In this document: one piece after another, positions 1 to 9,682 of the stretch
Layout: each line of letters starts with the position of its first letter
How positions within the stretch are numbered: position 1 is the stretch's first letter
DNA from: Chloroflexota bacterium
GTDB lineage: Bacteria; Chloroflexota; Anaerolineae; Aggregatilineales; Phototrophicaceae
Length of the DNA stretch: 64,000 nucleotides
Reading direction: 5' to 3'
Assembly (NCBI GenBank): GCA_009841405.1
Contig: VXLV01000050.1
Location: 1-64,000, forward strand
Translations under genes and position numbers: made by a program
The notes under the pieces: model-generated
The model's database searches: none
The model's input: the letters and a program-made list of their open reading frames with translations, nothing else
What the model was told of the DNA's origin: nothing

Positions 1-39
1 CCCTCCCTGACTCGTCGGGGAGGGGCCGGGGGTGGGGTA
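1..39. repeat. G-run repeat, copy 1 (left end cut by window edge)
   Basis: A C-run arm (CCCTCCC) and a G-run arm (GGGGAGGGG) flank a short AT-containing loop, followed by CCGGGGGTGGGG. The same arrangement, in the same orientation, recurs at 13051-13087, 44468-44507 and 54691-54733. The RNA could form a strong hairpin. It lies upstream of the macroglobulin gene. I infer a dispersed intergenic palindromic repeat; no transposase is nearby. Confidence 0.6.
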
Positions 40-90
40 AACTGCCCGCAACGTAAACAGAGAGCATTTACCGGCTGAGAGGCAGAAGTC

Positions 91-3000
91 ATGCGTGGCC
101 GATTGCTGCTGGTTCTGTTGCTTCTTTCGAATGTGATCGCGAGCGCGGTTCTCCAATCCAGCGCGCAAGGCGGCCGCCACGCGCTGCTGCAAGTCATTGA
201 CGTTCAGCCGTCGCCGTACGCCCCCCTCGCGCCGGATGGCAGCATCGCCTTCTATTTCAATCGGCGCGTCGATTGCGAAAACGCCGAGGCCGCATTCAGT
301 GTAAGGCCCGCCATATCCGGCCGGCTGGACTGCGACCAATTCAGCTTGAGATTTACGCCCATTGCCGCCTATGAGCGAAACCAGGACATTGCCTTCGCGC
401 TAAATCCGCCCTTGAGCGCGCTGGACGGCGCGCCCTTGCTTGACCCGTTTCAGGTGACCTATACCACTGCTGGTTACTTGAGCGTATCGGAAGTCTTCCC
501 CAGCGGGCGAGGCGGCGACGCAGCGGTCGACTCGGTAATCACCATCGTATTTGACCGCCCGGTTGCGCCGCTGACGCTGCCGCCAAACGCTGATGAATTG
601 CCGCAGCCGCTTGACATCCAGCCGGCAACGGCGGGCCGGGGCGAGTGGGTCAACAGCGCGCTGTACACCTTCAGGCCGGCAGCGCCGCTGTTGAGCGGGC
701 AGAGCTATCAGGTATCGGTTGCCTCCGATTTAGCAGCGATTGACGGCGCGACAATGGAAGCTGACTATGTATGGACCTTCGAAACCGCAGAGGCTGCTAT
801 CGTTTCGATTGATCCGCCGCCTGGCGCGACCAGCCTGGGTCTCGCGCCCAAGATTCAAGTGCGATTCAATCAGGTCATAGACCAAGCCGCCTTAGAAAGC
901 GCCTTCTATCTGCGACTGCTGCCAGACCGGGACGGCGGCGGCCTCGGCGGCAGCTTCGCCTGGGCTAAAGACGGCAAGGGTTTCGCCTTTACGCCTGACG
1001 CGCAACTGGAACTGGATTCGCATTACGAGGCTGGCCTTGGCCCGGGCTTTGGCCTTGCGCGGCAAACGGGCGGCCCGCAGGCGACGCATACCTGGCGCTA
1101 CGCTACTGTGCCCGAGCCAGGCATTGTCGCCACGGAGCCGCCGGACGGCGCGCGGGGTGTGGCCCGCGGCGGATTCTCGCTGTTCTTCGCGTCTACGATG
1201 AATATCGACACGCTGCAAGATCGCATCGTCATTGAGCCGGAACCGCAAACGCCGCCCCGTTTCTACTACAGCGAGTGGGCCAACCGATACACCGTCTCCT
1301 TTGACGCCGCGCCTTCAACCGCATATACAGTGCGTATCGCGCCCGGTATGGAGGACATTTACGGCAACGCCATCGCCGCGCCGACGGAACTCCGCTTCGC
1401 AACAGCGGCGCTTGCGCCATCGCTCCGCTTCCATGTCCCGGGGCCGGTCGGCTTCTATAACGCGTACAGCCAACCGACTCGACTCTATGCTCGGCATCGC
1501 GGCGTCGACGCCATAGACTTCGCGCTTTACGGCGTATCGCTGGCTGATCTGGTCACGCGCTTGACGCAAGAGGACCGCTATCTTCCGGCACAGGACTACG
1601 AGCCCTCGGCCGGCGACCTGCTGAAAAAATGGCGCATTAAGTCGGACGCGCCGGAAAATGTCAGACGAAATGAGGCGCTGGAACTGCGCGACGGGAGCGG
1701 GCAGGGCTTGGCGCCGGGCATCTACTTTCTGGAAGCGACGGCGCCCGGCTATGAGCGCCACCACTGGCAGAATCGTCACTTTCTGAATGTCGCGACAGCG
1801 GTGCTGACGGTCAAGCAGGCGACCGACCGCTTGACCGTATGGGCTGTCGATGTCGGTTCAGGGGCGGCGATTGCCGGCGAGCGCATAGAGGTTTATGGAC
1901 CCGGCGGCGGACTCCAGGGCAGCGGCCGCACCGACGCGCGCGGTATCGCGCAAATCGACATCCCGTACACGCCGGATTTGTTCGCGCCATTTGTCGCTGT
2001 CCTCGATGGGACAGACCATTTCGGCATCGGCTATACAGATTGGTCAAATGGGACAGAACCCTGGCTATTCGGCTATGGATTCTCTTGGGCGCCGCGCGCC
2101 TACCATGCTTACCTTTACACCGACCGTCCCGTCTACCGGCGCGGCCAGCCGGTGTATTTTCGCGGGGTCGCGCGCAGCAAAGACGATGTCGTTTATATGC
2201 CCGCGCCGCTTGAGACCGTTCCAGTCACAATACGCGACGCGCGCGGCGAAATCGTCTACCGGCGCGACCTGCCGCTCAGCGATTTCGGCAGCTTCCACGG
2301 CCAGTTCGACATCGCGCCGGACGCCTCACTGGGCGCTTACGGCTTGACCGTGGACCTGCCCGCGCAACACGAGTACGGGCAAGAGGGCGGGCGCGTCAGC
2401 TTTCTGGTCGCCGAATATCGGCGACCGGAATATCAGGTGACCGTTTCGACTGAAGAGCCGGAAATCGTTCAAGGCGGCTCGGTATCGGTTGACGTTGCCG
2501 GCGAGTATTTCTTCGGCGGTCCGGTGTCAGACGCCCCTGGCGATTTTGCCGTTTACGCGACGCCCTACGATTTCGACTACCAAGGCGAAGGGCGCTACGA
2601 CTTCACCGAATACGATATCTATCGCGCCGAGTACGAACGCTACGCTGTCGAGCGCCTCATCAGCGAGGGCAGGTTCACGACCGACGCCGATGGCAAAGCC
2701 AGTCTCGAGTGGATGGGCGATTTGCAGGGCGAATCGCAGAGCCAGCGCTGGCGCGTCGAGGCGTCTATTCGCGACGAAGCGGGAACGGCGATCTACGGCC
2801 GCGCCAACTTGGTCGTGCATCAGGGACTTGTCTACCTGGGCGCGCGCGCCGCCAATTCTGTCAGCCGCGTCGGAGACGAGACCAAGTTTGAGCTCATCGC
2901 CGTGGACTGGGACAGCCAGCCGGTCGCCGGTCAATTGATCGAGGTCGAGGTTGTCGAACGGCGCTGGAGCAGCGTGCAGGAGCAGGACCCGAGCACGGGC

Positions 3001-6000
3001 GCAACCGCCTGGACCTGGGATGTGGAAGAGATTCCCGCGGCCGCGGGCAGCGTCGTCACCGGCGCGGACGGCATGGTGGACTTCGTGTTTCGCCCGCCAA
3101 CAGGCGGCGTCTACAAGATTATCGTGACTGCGCGCGATTCAGGCGGTAATCAAGCGCGCGCGGCCACCTACGCCTGGGTCTCCGGCCCGGACTACGTCAG
3201 CTGGCGGCAGGCGAATGACCAGACGATCAGCCTGAGGCCGGAACGGACCGACTACAGCATCGGCGATACCGCCAAAGTCTTGATCGCATCGCCATTTCAA
3301 GGCGCGACCGAGGCGCTGATCAGCATCGAGCGCGGCGATGTCCTCCAGGTGGAGCAGGTGACGCTGACCAGCAATTCTCACATTTATGAATTCGAGATCT
3401 TGCCGCAGCACGCGCCCAATGTTTTTGTGTCGGTTTTCCTCATCAAGCCGGCCGATGAGCGCAACCCCGTCGCCGCCTGGCGCATCGGCACGACCCAACT
3501 CACCATCGACCGCGATCGGAAAGCCTTGAACATAACTGTAACCGCCGACCGCGATGTCGCTGCGCCGCAGGAGCGCGTCCGTTACCATTTGCGGGTGTCG
3601 GATTACCAGGGCGATCCGGTAATGGCGGAGATCGGCATCGGCGTGACGGACCTGGCGGCGCTCTCGTTGGCGGAGCGCAACAGCGAAGCCATGCTTGATT
3701 CGTTTTATGGCCCGCAAGAACTAGGGGTGCGCACTTCGAGCTCGCTGGTCGTCAACGCTGACGCGGCCACCGAAGCGCTTTCCGACCGCAAGGGCGGGGG
3801 CGGCGGCCTGTTCGAGTCGGGCATCGTGGACTTGCGTGGCGAATTCATCGATACGGCATACTGGAACCCGAGCGTCGTCACTGATTCGGCGGGCAAGGCG
3901 ACGATCGATCTGCGCCTGCCGGACAATCTGACCACCTGGCGACTGGATGCGCGCGCCTTGACCGAAGGGCGCGCCGGTCGCCTGCTGGTCGGCGAGCAGA
4001 CGTTCGACTTGCGCAGCACGCGTCCGCTGCTGATACGCCCGGTGACGCCGCGATTCTTCGTCGTTGGCGACAATGCGCAGTTGGCGGCCGTGGTCCATAA
4101 CAACACCGGGCGCGATATCTCCGCCCGCGTTTCGCTTGAAAATACGATTGGCCTGAGAGCGGCTGACGAGACCGCGCTCGTCCAGGATGTGATGATCCCC
4201 GCCGGCGGCCGTCAGCGCCTGAGCTGGCTTGTGACGGTCGAGGATGTAAACGCCGTCGCGCCGAGCTTCGTCGTTCGCAGCCATGACAATGCTTACAGCG
4301 ACGCCAGCGTCTCGCCTGTCGCGGTTGATCGCGATGGGACCTTGCCTGTCTATCGCTACTCTGCGCCAGAGTCGGTTGGAACAGCGGGCATGCTCGCGCA
4401 AGCCGGTTCACGCGTTGAAGCTTTGCGACTGCCGCGCGGCCAACTGACAATCGACGGGCAGCTCGCGATTCGCCTCGACAAGTCTCTGGCTGCAGTTGTC
4501 GCAGAGAGCTTGACCGTCCTGGAAGCCGAGACTTTGCAACACCGCGACTGCGTCAGCACGGTCGTCAGCCGTTTCTTGCCCAATATCATTTCGTTTCGCG
4601 CGCTAAGCCAGATAGACAGGTCGGACTCAGAATCAGCCGCGAATTTGGGCACGCTCGTCACGGAAGGACTTCAAGAATTGTACGCGCGGCAGTTGGCGGG
4701 CGGCGGCTGGAGCTGGTGCGCGCATCCGCAAGCGCACCTTCTAACGACCGCCTATGCGCTGCTTGGCCTGGCCGAAGCTGCCGATGCCGGCTACCCGGTG
4801 GATGCCGCCGTAATCGGGCGGGCGCAGGCTTTCCTGCGCGGTGGGCTCATCACGCCCTCGCTACAACTGAGAGCCTGGCAGCTGAATCGACAAGCATTCG
4901 TCTTGTACGCGCTGGCAAGATCCGGCGCGCCCGATGTCGCGCGCAGCGCCACGCTCTTTGAACGCCGCGAGCGCCTAAACCTCGATGCGGTCGCCTTCCT
5001 GGCGTTGACGCTGCACGCCATCAATCCGGACGATGAATCACGGTTGGAAGCGCTGACCCAGTTGATGATCAATCGCGCCGTAATCCGGGCGACCGGCGCC
5101 TACTTTGAAGACACCTACCAGGACCGCTGGAATTGGTCATCAGATACTCGCTCGACCGCGTTGGTCCTGAACGCGCTCATCACGATGCGCCCCGAAAGCG
5201 AACTGCTGCCCAACATCGTGAGACACCTGGCCAGCGCGCGCGATGAACGCGGCCAGTGGGGAACGCGCCAGGAAAGCGTGTGGGCAATCATCGCCTTGAC
5301 GAACTGGATGACCCTCACCGGCGAACTCAACGCGGATTACGAATACAGCGTCGCCGTCAACGGCAGCGAGTTTTTGCGCGACGCCGTCACGCCCGCCAAT
5401 GCTCAGACTGCGGATGAGATCAGCATTGGCTTTGCCGATCTGCGAGAGCAGGACAGCAATACTGTCGAATTCGCGCGCGGCGCCGGCGAAGGCGCCCTCT
5501 ACTACACGGCTCATTTGCGCGCGGTCCTGCCTGTGGACGAGATTCAGGCGGTCAATCGCGGCATTGAAGTCTCTCGCAGCTACGCGTTGCTCGGCGGCGA
5601 CCGTCTCGACTCGATTGAATCCGCCGCTATCGGCGAAACCGTGCAGGTTCGCTTGCGGCTGACAGTGCCGCATAGCTTGCGTTATGTCGTGATTGAAGAC
5701 TACTTCCCGGCCGGCGCCGACGCGATCAATCCCGAGCTCGCGATCAGTCCAACTTTGGGCGCGCCGCCGGCTGGCGGGCGCATCGACGCGCGCGCAACGG
5801 GATGGGGATGGTGGCACTTCGACCATGTAGAATTCCGCGATGAGAAGGCGGTCATCTACGCCAGCCATTTGCCGCCCGGCATCTATGAATTCGTATATGC
5901 GATCAGGCCAACGGTCGCGGGCGAATACCGGGTGATTCCCCCGGTTGCCTGGCAGCTCTATTTCCCTGAGGTATACGGGCGCGGCGACGGCCGGCTGTTT

Positions 6001-6015
6001 ACGATAACCGAGTAG
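91..6015 (+). CDS. Secreted alpha-2-macroglobulin-like protein with Ig-like N-terminus and degenerate thioester site
   Basis: A 1974-residue protein with a signal peptide (residues 1 to about 25, hydrophobic LLLVLLLL core, no lipobox Cys), so probably exported without a lipid anchor. Roughly four Big_5/SbsA-type Ig-like domains follow (about 35-450), then MG-type beta domains including the YTDRPVYRRGQPVYFRG stretch near 675. The A2M domain is near 1255-1345 (PDNLTTWRL) and the alpha-helical thioester-type domain starts near 1470 (GGGWSW and TAYALLGLAEA are typical). At the thioester position the usual CxEQ reads C1487-V-S-T1490, so the Cys remains but the Glu and Gln are lost and no thioester should form. 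The family traps proteases in the periplasm or outside the cell. Thioester-less bacterial members (YfaS type) are known, so this is probably a functional non-covalent form. A GAGGCAG ribosome-binding site precedes the ATG. Confidence 0.9.
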   Translation: MRGRLLLVLLLLSNVIASAVLQSSAQGGRHALLQVIDVQPSPYAPLAPDGSIAFYFNRRVDCENAEAAFSVRPAISGRLDCDQFSLRFTPIAAYERNQDIAFALNPPLSALDGAPLLDPFQVTYTTAGYLSVSEVFPSGRGGDAAVDSVITIVFDRPVAPLTLPPNADELPQPLDIQPATAGRGEWVNSALYTFRPAAPLLSGQSYQVSVASDLAAIDGATMEADYVWTFETAEAAIVSIDPPPGATSLGLAPKIQVRFNQVIDQAALESAFYLRLLPDRDGGGLGGSFAWAKDGKGFAFTPDAQLELDSHYEAGLGPGFGLARQTGGPQATHTWRYATVPEPGIVATEPPDGARGVARGGFSLFFASTMNIDTLQDRIVIEPEPQTPPRFYYSEWANRYTVSFDAAPSTAYTVRIAPGMEDIYGNAIAAPTELRFATAALAPSLRFHVPGPVGFYNAYSQPTRLYARHRGVDAIDFALYGVSLADLVTRLTQEDRYLPAQDYEPSAGDLLKKWRIKSDAPENVRRNEALELRDGSGQGLAPGIYFLEATAPGYERHHWQNRHFLNVATAVLTVKQATDRLTVWAVDVGSGAAIAGERIEVYGPGGGLQGSGRTDARGIAQIDIPYTPDLFAPFVAVLDGTDHFGIGYTDWSNGTEPWLFGYGFSWAPRAYHAYLYTDRPVYRRGQPVYFRGVARSKDDVVYMPAPLETVPVTIRDARGEIVYRRDLPLSDFGSFHGQFDIAPDASLGAYGLTVDLPAQHEYGQEGGRVSFLVAEYRRPEYQVTVSTEEPEIVQGGSVSVDVAGEYFFGGPVSDAPGDFAVYATPYDFDYQGEGRYDFTEYDIYRAEYERYAVERLISEGRFTTDADGKASLEWMGDLQGESQSQRWRVEASIRDEAGTAIYGRANLVVHQGLVYLGARAANSVSRVGDETKFELIAVDWDSQPVAGQLIEVEVVERRWSSVQEQDPSTGATAWTWDVEEIPAAAGSVVTGADGMVDFVFRPPTGGVYKIIVTARDSGGNQARAATYAWVSGPDYVSWRQANDQTISLRPERTDYSIGDTAKVLIASPFQGATEALISIERGDVLQVEQVTLTSNSHIYEFEILPQHAPNVFVSVFLIKPADERNPVAAWRIGTTQLTIDRDRKALNITVTADRDVAAPQERVRYHLRVSDYQGDPVMAEIGIGVTDLAALSLAERNSEAMLDSFYGPQELGVRTSSSLVVNADAATEALSDRKGGGGGLFESGIVDLRGEFIDTAYWNPSVVTDSAGKATIDLRLPDNLTTWRLDARALTEGRAGRLLVGEQTFDLRSTRPLLIRPVTPRFFVVGDNAQLAAVVHNNTGRDISARVSLENTIGLRAADETALVQDVMIPAGGRQRLSWLVTVEDVNAVAPSFVVRSHDNAYSDASVSPVAVDRDGTLPVYRYSAPESVGTAGMLAQAGSRVEALRLPRGQLTIDGQLAIRLDKSLAAVVAESLTVLEAETLQHRDCVSTVVSRFLPNIISFRALSQIDRSDSESAANLGTLVTEGLQELYARQLAGGGWSWCAHPQAHLLTTAYALLGLAEAADAGYPVDAAVIGRAQAFLRGGLITPSLQLRAWQLNRQAFVLYALARSGAPDVARSATLFERRERLNLDAVAFLALTLHAINPDDESRLEALTQLMINRAVIRATGAYFEDTYQDRWNWSSDTRSTALVLNALITMRPESELLPNIVRHLASARDERGQWGTRQESVWAIIALTNWMTLTGELNADYEYSVAVNGSEFLRDAVTPANAQTADEISIGFADLREQDSNTVEFARGAGEGALYYTAHLRAVLPVDEIQAVNRGIEVSRSYALLGGDRLDSIESAAIGETVQVRLRLTVPHSLRYVVIEDYFPAGADAINPELAISPTLGAPPAGGRIDARATGWGWWHFDHVEFRDEKAVIYASHLPPGIYEFVYAIRPTVAGEYRVIPPVAWQLYFPEVYGRGDGRLFTITE

Positions 6016-6025
6016 AGCGGGTCAA

Positions 6026-6835
6026 CTAGGGCTCGACCATCTTGACCGAGCGCGAATCTTCGTCAACGAAAACGCCGCAGGGCCCGCCTTTGTCGCTGGC
6101 GAGCAGGTCCACCTCTTCGCCGGCGAAGTTCAGCACGGGATGGTAGAATGCCGCCACTTTTTCCGCTTCGCCAACGATGTAATGGGCGATCAGCGCGCGG
6201 CGGAAGCGCGTGGCGCTCTTGTTGGGGTAGCTGCCGTGAATCACTTGTCCGTTGAAGAAGACCACATCGCCGGCCTTCATGATGACCGGCGCCGCTTCGC
6301 TGCCGGGCGGGATAGGCACGGTCGACGCGCTGAAGCTCTGTGACAAGTCGGCCTCCACCGTACACAGGCGGGGGAGGTCGTGCGTGCGCGGCACAATCCG
6401 CAGGCAGCCATTTTCTTCGTCGCAGTCGTCGACCGCCATCCAGGCAGCGAGGCAAGTGCCCGGATATACGCGGACCGGCGACTGGTCCTGGTGCAGCGCC
6501 TGCCCGCGGGCGGTCGGCGGCTTGAAGTAAAACATGGTCTGTGCGGCGTAAGGCTCGGCCCCGAGAAGCGCGGTCGTCCAGTGCCGCAGCCGTTCGTCCA
6601 GCAGCCAATCGAGTGAAAACTGGTCGAAGCGATGCGGATGGATGATGCGTGGGTAGGCTTTCAGCGGGTCGTCATCGCCCAGCAGATGCGGATCATCGCC
6701 GGCAAAGCCGTGCCCGGCGGCGTTCAGCGCCATGTAATGAGCGCGAATGTAGTCAGTTTCAGCGCCGGAAAACAGCGCCGGGACGACAACGTAGCCATCA
6801 TCGTGATACCGGTTAATCAAGTCTTTCTTGTTCAT
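6026..6835 (-). CDS. Phytanoyl-CoA dioxygenase (PhyH) family Fe(II)/2-oxoglutarate oxygenase
   Basis: A 269-residue single-domain protein. The 2-His-1-carboxylate iron site is visible as H115-x-D117 (LHQDQSPV) and H200 (IHGSYPN), and Arg residues at 210-213 are placed to bind the 2-oxoglutarate carboxylate. The GCLRIVPRTH segment is characteristic of PhyH proteins. The substrate cannot be read from sequence; bacterial members hydroxylate small molecules, lipids or amino acids. It is the last gene of a minus-strand trio, starting 13 bases after the stop of a FemAB-like gene, so co-expression is likely. Its stop faces the macroglobulin stop 10 bases away, with no clear terminator between. Confidence 0.85.
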   Translation of the reverse strand: MNKKDLINRYHDDGYVVVPALFSGAETDYIRAHYMALNAAGHGFAGDDPHLLGDDDPLKAYPRIIHPHRFDQFSLDWLLDERLRHWTTALLGAEPYAAQTMFYFKPPTARGQALHQDQSPVRVYPGTCLAAWMAVDDCDEENGCLRIVPRTHDLPRLCTVEADLSQSFSASTVPIPPGSEAAPVIMKAGDVVFFNGQVIHGSYPNKSATRFRRALIAHYIVGEAEKVAAFYHPVLNFAGEEVDLLASDKGGPCGVFVDEDSRSVKMVEP

Positions 6836-6848
6836 GCGCGGTCCTGTG

Positions 6849-7916
6849 TCACATTAACTTGAGCAATCTTGGCGCCAACTGCTGGTAAGTGTAATACAAG
6901 AGCGGGCTGCTGGCGAAATCCCAGGCGCCGATGTGCCGCGTCAGGACGCCGCGAAAGCCGCGCTTGAATTGGTAAACGCCCCACAAGCCGTCGCTCTCGT
7001 CAAAACGGTCGGGCGCGCCCCACATATCGTAAGTCGTGTAGCCCTGCGCCTTTGCCCACTTCATCGCCTCCCACTGCAGGGCGTAATTTGGCATGCGCTG
7101 GCGTTCTTCGTTCGCGGACGCGCCATAGAAATACCAGCACTTGCTGCCGAAGTGAAAGAGTATCACCTGCGCGATGGCGACGCCCCGGTATTCCGCGACC
7201 AGGGCATGGGCAAGCCCGGCATCCATGAAAGCCCGCCAGGCGCGCTGATAATAGGCGAAGGGTCGAGTCCGGAAGCCGTCGCGACGGCCAGTGACTCGAT
7301 AGAGCTGATATAACAGAGGCAAGTCGTCCGCTGACGCCGGGCGGATCGTGACTTCTTTCTTCGCGGCGACCCGGATTTTGCGGCGTGTATTGCCGCTCAT
7401 TGCCGCCAGGATCTCAGCTTCGCTTCGGCGCAAGTCGATGCAGAGCGTATTGCGGAATTGCACTTGCGAATCTGAAAAGCGCCAGCCGCGCGCTCGCAGC
7501 AAGCTCATGAGCGCTTGCCCGCTGTCGTCGGGGCGGTCGTCTTCTCTGCCGGGCAATCCGGTGGCGGCGATGACATCCGGGTCGATCTTCAGCCAGACCA
7601 CGCCTAAACCCGTGGCGCGCCGCTCCAGCTCCGCCAATACGGCGTCTGCCAGATCGCCGTCCGTATAGTCGAGCGCGGGTCCCTTGCTGACGACCATGAC
7701 TTTCAGCGGTCCCAGCGCCTTGGTCGCCAGGCTCGCTTGCGCCACAACTCGACCGTCGCGTTCGAATGCCAGGCGCTGCGGGCGCCAGCCTCCGGCAGCG
7801 CGCTTGAACTCGCCCCACTCCCAAGTCTGCAAGACATGCGCGCCGGGCAGCCGGCGCAGGCTCTCGTTCCAGCGTTCGCGCTCCTCGATCTCGTAGACCT
7901 TCACAGTGATCGGCAT
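6849..7916 (-). CDS. FemAB-like aminoacyltransferase (peptidoglycan bridge family / GNAT fold), copy 1
   Basis: A 355-residue protein of the FemAB/FemX family, which transfers amino acids from aminoacyl-tRNA to the peptidoglycan stem-peptide side chain. Family signatures are LQTWEWGEFKRAAGGW near the N-terminus, GNTRRKIRVAAKK in the centre, WYFYGASANEERQRMPNYAL, and the C-terminal YDMWGAPD...GVYQFKRGFRG block. It is paralogous to the next upstream gene (7928-8998), with an 11-base gap, and is followed at 13 bases by the PhyH gene. Bacterial FemAB-like proteins also include ones not proven to act on peptidoglycan, so acceptor and donor are unknown. Confidence 0.85.
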   Translation of the reverse strand: MPITVKVYEIEERERWNESLRRLPGAHVLQTWEWGEFKRAAGGWRPQRLAFERDGRVVAQASLATKALGPLKVMVVSKGPALDYTDGDLADAVLAELERRATGLGVVWLKIDPDVIAATGLPGREDDRPDDSGQALMSLLRARGWRFSDSQVQFRNTLCIDLRRSEAEILAAMSGNTRRKIRVAAKKEVTIRPASADDLPLLYQLYRVTGRRDGFRTRPFAYYQRAWRAFMDAGLAHALVAEYRGVAIAQVILFHFGSKCWYFYGASANEERQRMPNYALQWEAMKWAKAQGYTTYDMWGAPDRFDESDGLWGVYQFKRGFRGVLTRHIGAWDFASSPLLYYTYQQLAPRLLKLM

Positions 7917-7927
7917 CCCTCTTTAGG

Positions 7928-8998
7928 CTAGCGCCGCAACTTCAGCGCTGCGCGATAGGCGGCGTAGATCAGCGGATTCCAGGCCAGGTCCCAGGTTCCC
8001 AGCGACCGCCGCACTTCGCCGCCCCAGCCGCGCTTGAATCCGTACACGCCCCAAAGGCCGTCTCTGCGATCTCGGAATTGCGCTTCCAGCATCGCATTGT
8101 CAAAATCGGGCACGCCCCAAAGGTCGTAGAATCGGCAGCCGCGCTGCCTGGCCCATTCAATCGCCGCCCACTGAATGCCGTAAGTCGCGTACAAATTGCC
8201 ATGCGTTCGCGCGGATGCGCCGTAGAGATACCAGGCGCTGTCGCCAAGCGCAAATACCATGATCGCGGCCAGCAGTTCGTTGTCATGCCGGGCCAGCAGC
8301 AGCGCGCCGTCCCCCGGCATGAACAGATTGAAGATCGCCTCGAAATAGCCGTGGCTGTGCACGCCAAAGTCATTGCGCTCTCCAGTCTTTTGCATGAGGC
8401 GGTTGAAGCGCGGCAGATCGCTGCGGGCGCCTTCTTGATACACGACCGGTCCCGATCGGCTCTTGCGGATCTTGCGGCGCGTCCCCTGGTTCATCCGCCG
8501 CAGAATCTCGCTTTCGTCGCCGCTGATGTCGATGATGATTGTGGTCGGCGGCTGAATCGATTGCGGACTGGGCCGGAAGCCGGCGCGCGCGAGCTCGTCC
8601 GCGGTCAAGTCGGTACCGTGTCCGGGTTCCAGCTTGAGTATGGCCGCGCCGGTTTCACGGCGGATCGCCCGCCACAGCTGCGGATAGAGCGCGGGCGCGC
8701 TGGCGTAGGCGCCCATCGGCACGTAGGCCAGCTTCCCGGCCCTCAAGGGCAGGTCCTGAAGCAGCACAAGCGCGCCGGCTTGAATGCCCTCTTTATTCGT
8801 CAGGGCGACGATGCGCGATTTCCAGCCAAACTGCGCCTTTAGTTCGCCCCAGCGCGACAACTGCAGCAGGTGGCCATGCGGCCGCGAGCGCACGAAATCG
8901 TCCCAGTCGGTGGCGCTGGGCTGGCTAACGGCAAGACATTGCGCCTTTGAAGCGGAGGGTATAATCATGCTGTCATTTTGGGCTAGCTTGACGCGCAT
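7928..8998 (-). CDS. FemAB-like aminoacyltransferase, copy 2
   Basis: A 356-residue paralogue of the downstream gene with the same blocks: LLQLSRWGELKAQFGWKS, NQGTRRKIRKSRSG, WYLYGASARTHGNLYATYG, and YDLWGVPD...GVYGFKRGWGG. It is the first gene of the minus-strand trio and is divergent from nuoA. The annotated ATG gives MRVKLAQNDS; the in-frame ATG at 8968 (MIIPSASK) is an equally plausible start because homology begins later. Two consecutive FemAB genes fit stepwise addition of residues to a cross-bridge, as FemA and FemB do in staphylococci; this is inference. A MurE-type ligase at 21.9 kb shows peptidoglycan synthesis in this organism. Confidence 0.85.
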   Translation of the reverse strand: MRVKLAQNDSMIIPSASKAQCLAVSQPSATDWDDFVRSRPHGHLLQLSRWGELKAQFGWKSRIVALTNKEGIQAGALVLLQDLPLRAGKLAYVPMGAYASAPALYPQLWRAIRRETGAAILKLEPGHGTDLTADELARAGFRPSPQSIQPPTTIIIDISGDESEILRRMNQGTRRKIRKSRSGPVVYQEGARSDLPRFNRLMQKTGERNDFGVHSHGYFEAIFNLFMPGDGALLLARHDNELLAAIMVFALGDSAWYLYGASARTHGNLYATYGIQWAAIEWARQRGCRFYDLWGVPDFDNAMLEAQFRDRRDGLWGVYGFKRGWGGEVRRSLGTWDLAWNPLIYAAYRAALKLRR

Positions 8999-9109
8999 TC
9001 ATAGTGCAAATTCGGCCGCCGGAACGCTGCTGAATCCAGTGTGGCTGGCATAGAAATATGCGCTGCCATCGCCGGTGAATCGGCGTGAAAAGCCGCCGGC
9101 AAAACTCCG

Positions 9110-9138
9110 TTGCATTAGCCGAACCCTACTGCTATACT
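9110..9138 (+). promoter_or_regulatory. Sigma-70-type promoter for the nuo operon
   Basis: TTGCAT (9110-9115), a 17-base spacer and TATACT (9133-9138). Transcription would start near 9145, giving a leader of about 145 bases before nuoA. The divergent FemAB operon begins at 8998. I recognise no riboswitch in the leader. Confidence 0.65.
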
Positions 9139-9290
9139 AATGCAGTTTGTGATAAAAGGCGCAATCCGCGTTGAAGCAACGCCGATTGTGAACGATAATG
9201 CTTGGCTGTGTCATTGGCCGAAGGCGCTGATTTGAGCGTTCGGCTTGAAAAGCAGAGCCGTCGTCTAGCGAAACTTGGGATGCGCCAACG

Positions 9291-9653
9291 ATGAACATTT
9301 TGAACGAATGGGCGTTTGTCGGCTTGTTTGCCGTGATGGCGCCGGTATTTCCGGCCCTGCCCATAGTAATTGCCTGGCTCTTCCGTCCGCGCAAACCGAA
9401 CGTTCTTAAGAGTTCCACCTACGAATGCGGCGTCGAGACGATTGGCGACACTTGGGTGCAATTCCGAGTGCAGTACTACATCTACGGACTGATATTCTTG
9501 GTCTTCGATGTCGAAATGGTATTCCTCTTCCCCTGGGCGGTCGCCTATAACGAGATGAGTCTGTTTGGATTCGTGGCCGGTTTTCTCTTTATTTTCTTGC
9601 TGACGGACGCGCTATTCTACGCTTGGAAAAAGAACGCGCTGGACTGGAAATAG
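9291..9653 (+). CDS. nuoA: NADH-quinone oxidoreductase subunit A
   Basis: A 120-residue membrane protein with three predicted helices. The family signature YECGVETIGDTW in the cytoplasmic loop and QYYIYGLIFLVFDVEMVFLFPW are both present. NuoA joins NuoH, J and K at the foot of the membrane arm, beside the quinone channel. It is the first gene of the operon, but the next gene is nuoH: the nuoB, C, D, E, F, G block that normally lies between them is absent. Confidence 0.95.
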   Translation: MNILNEWAFVGLFAVMAPVFPALPIVIAWLFRPRKPNVLKSSTYECGVETIGDTWVQFRVQYYIYGLIFLVFDVEMVFLFPWAVAYNEMSLFGFVAGFLFIFLLTDALFYAWKKNALDWK

Positions 9654-9682
9654 GCGCGAGCTGACGCGAGCGGGAGACGACA

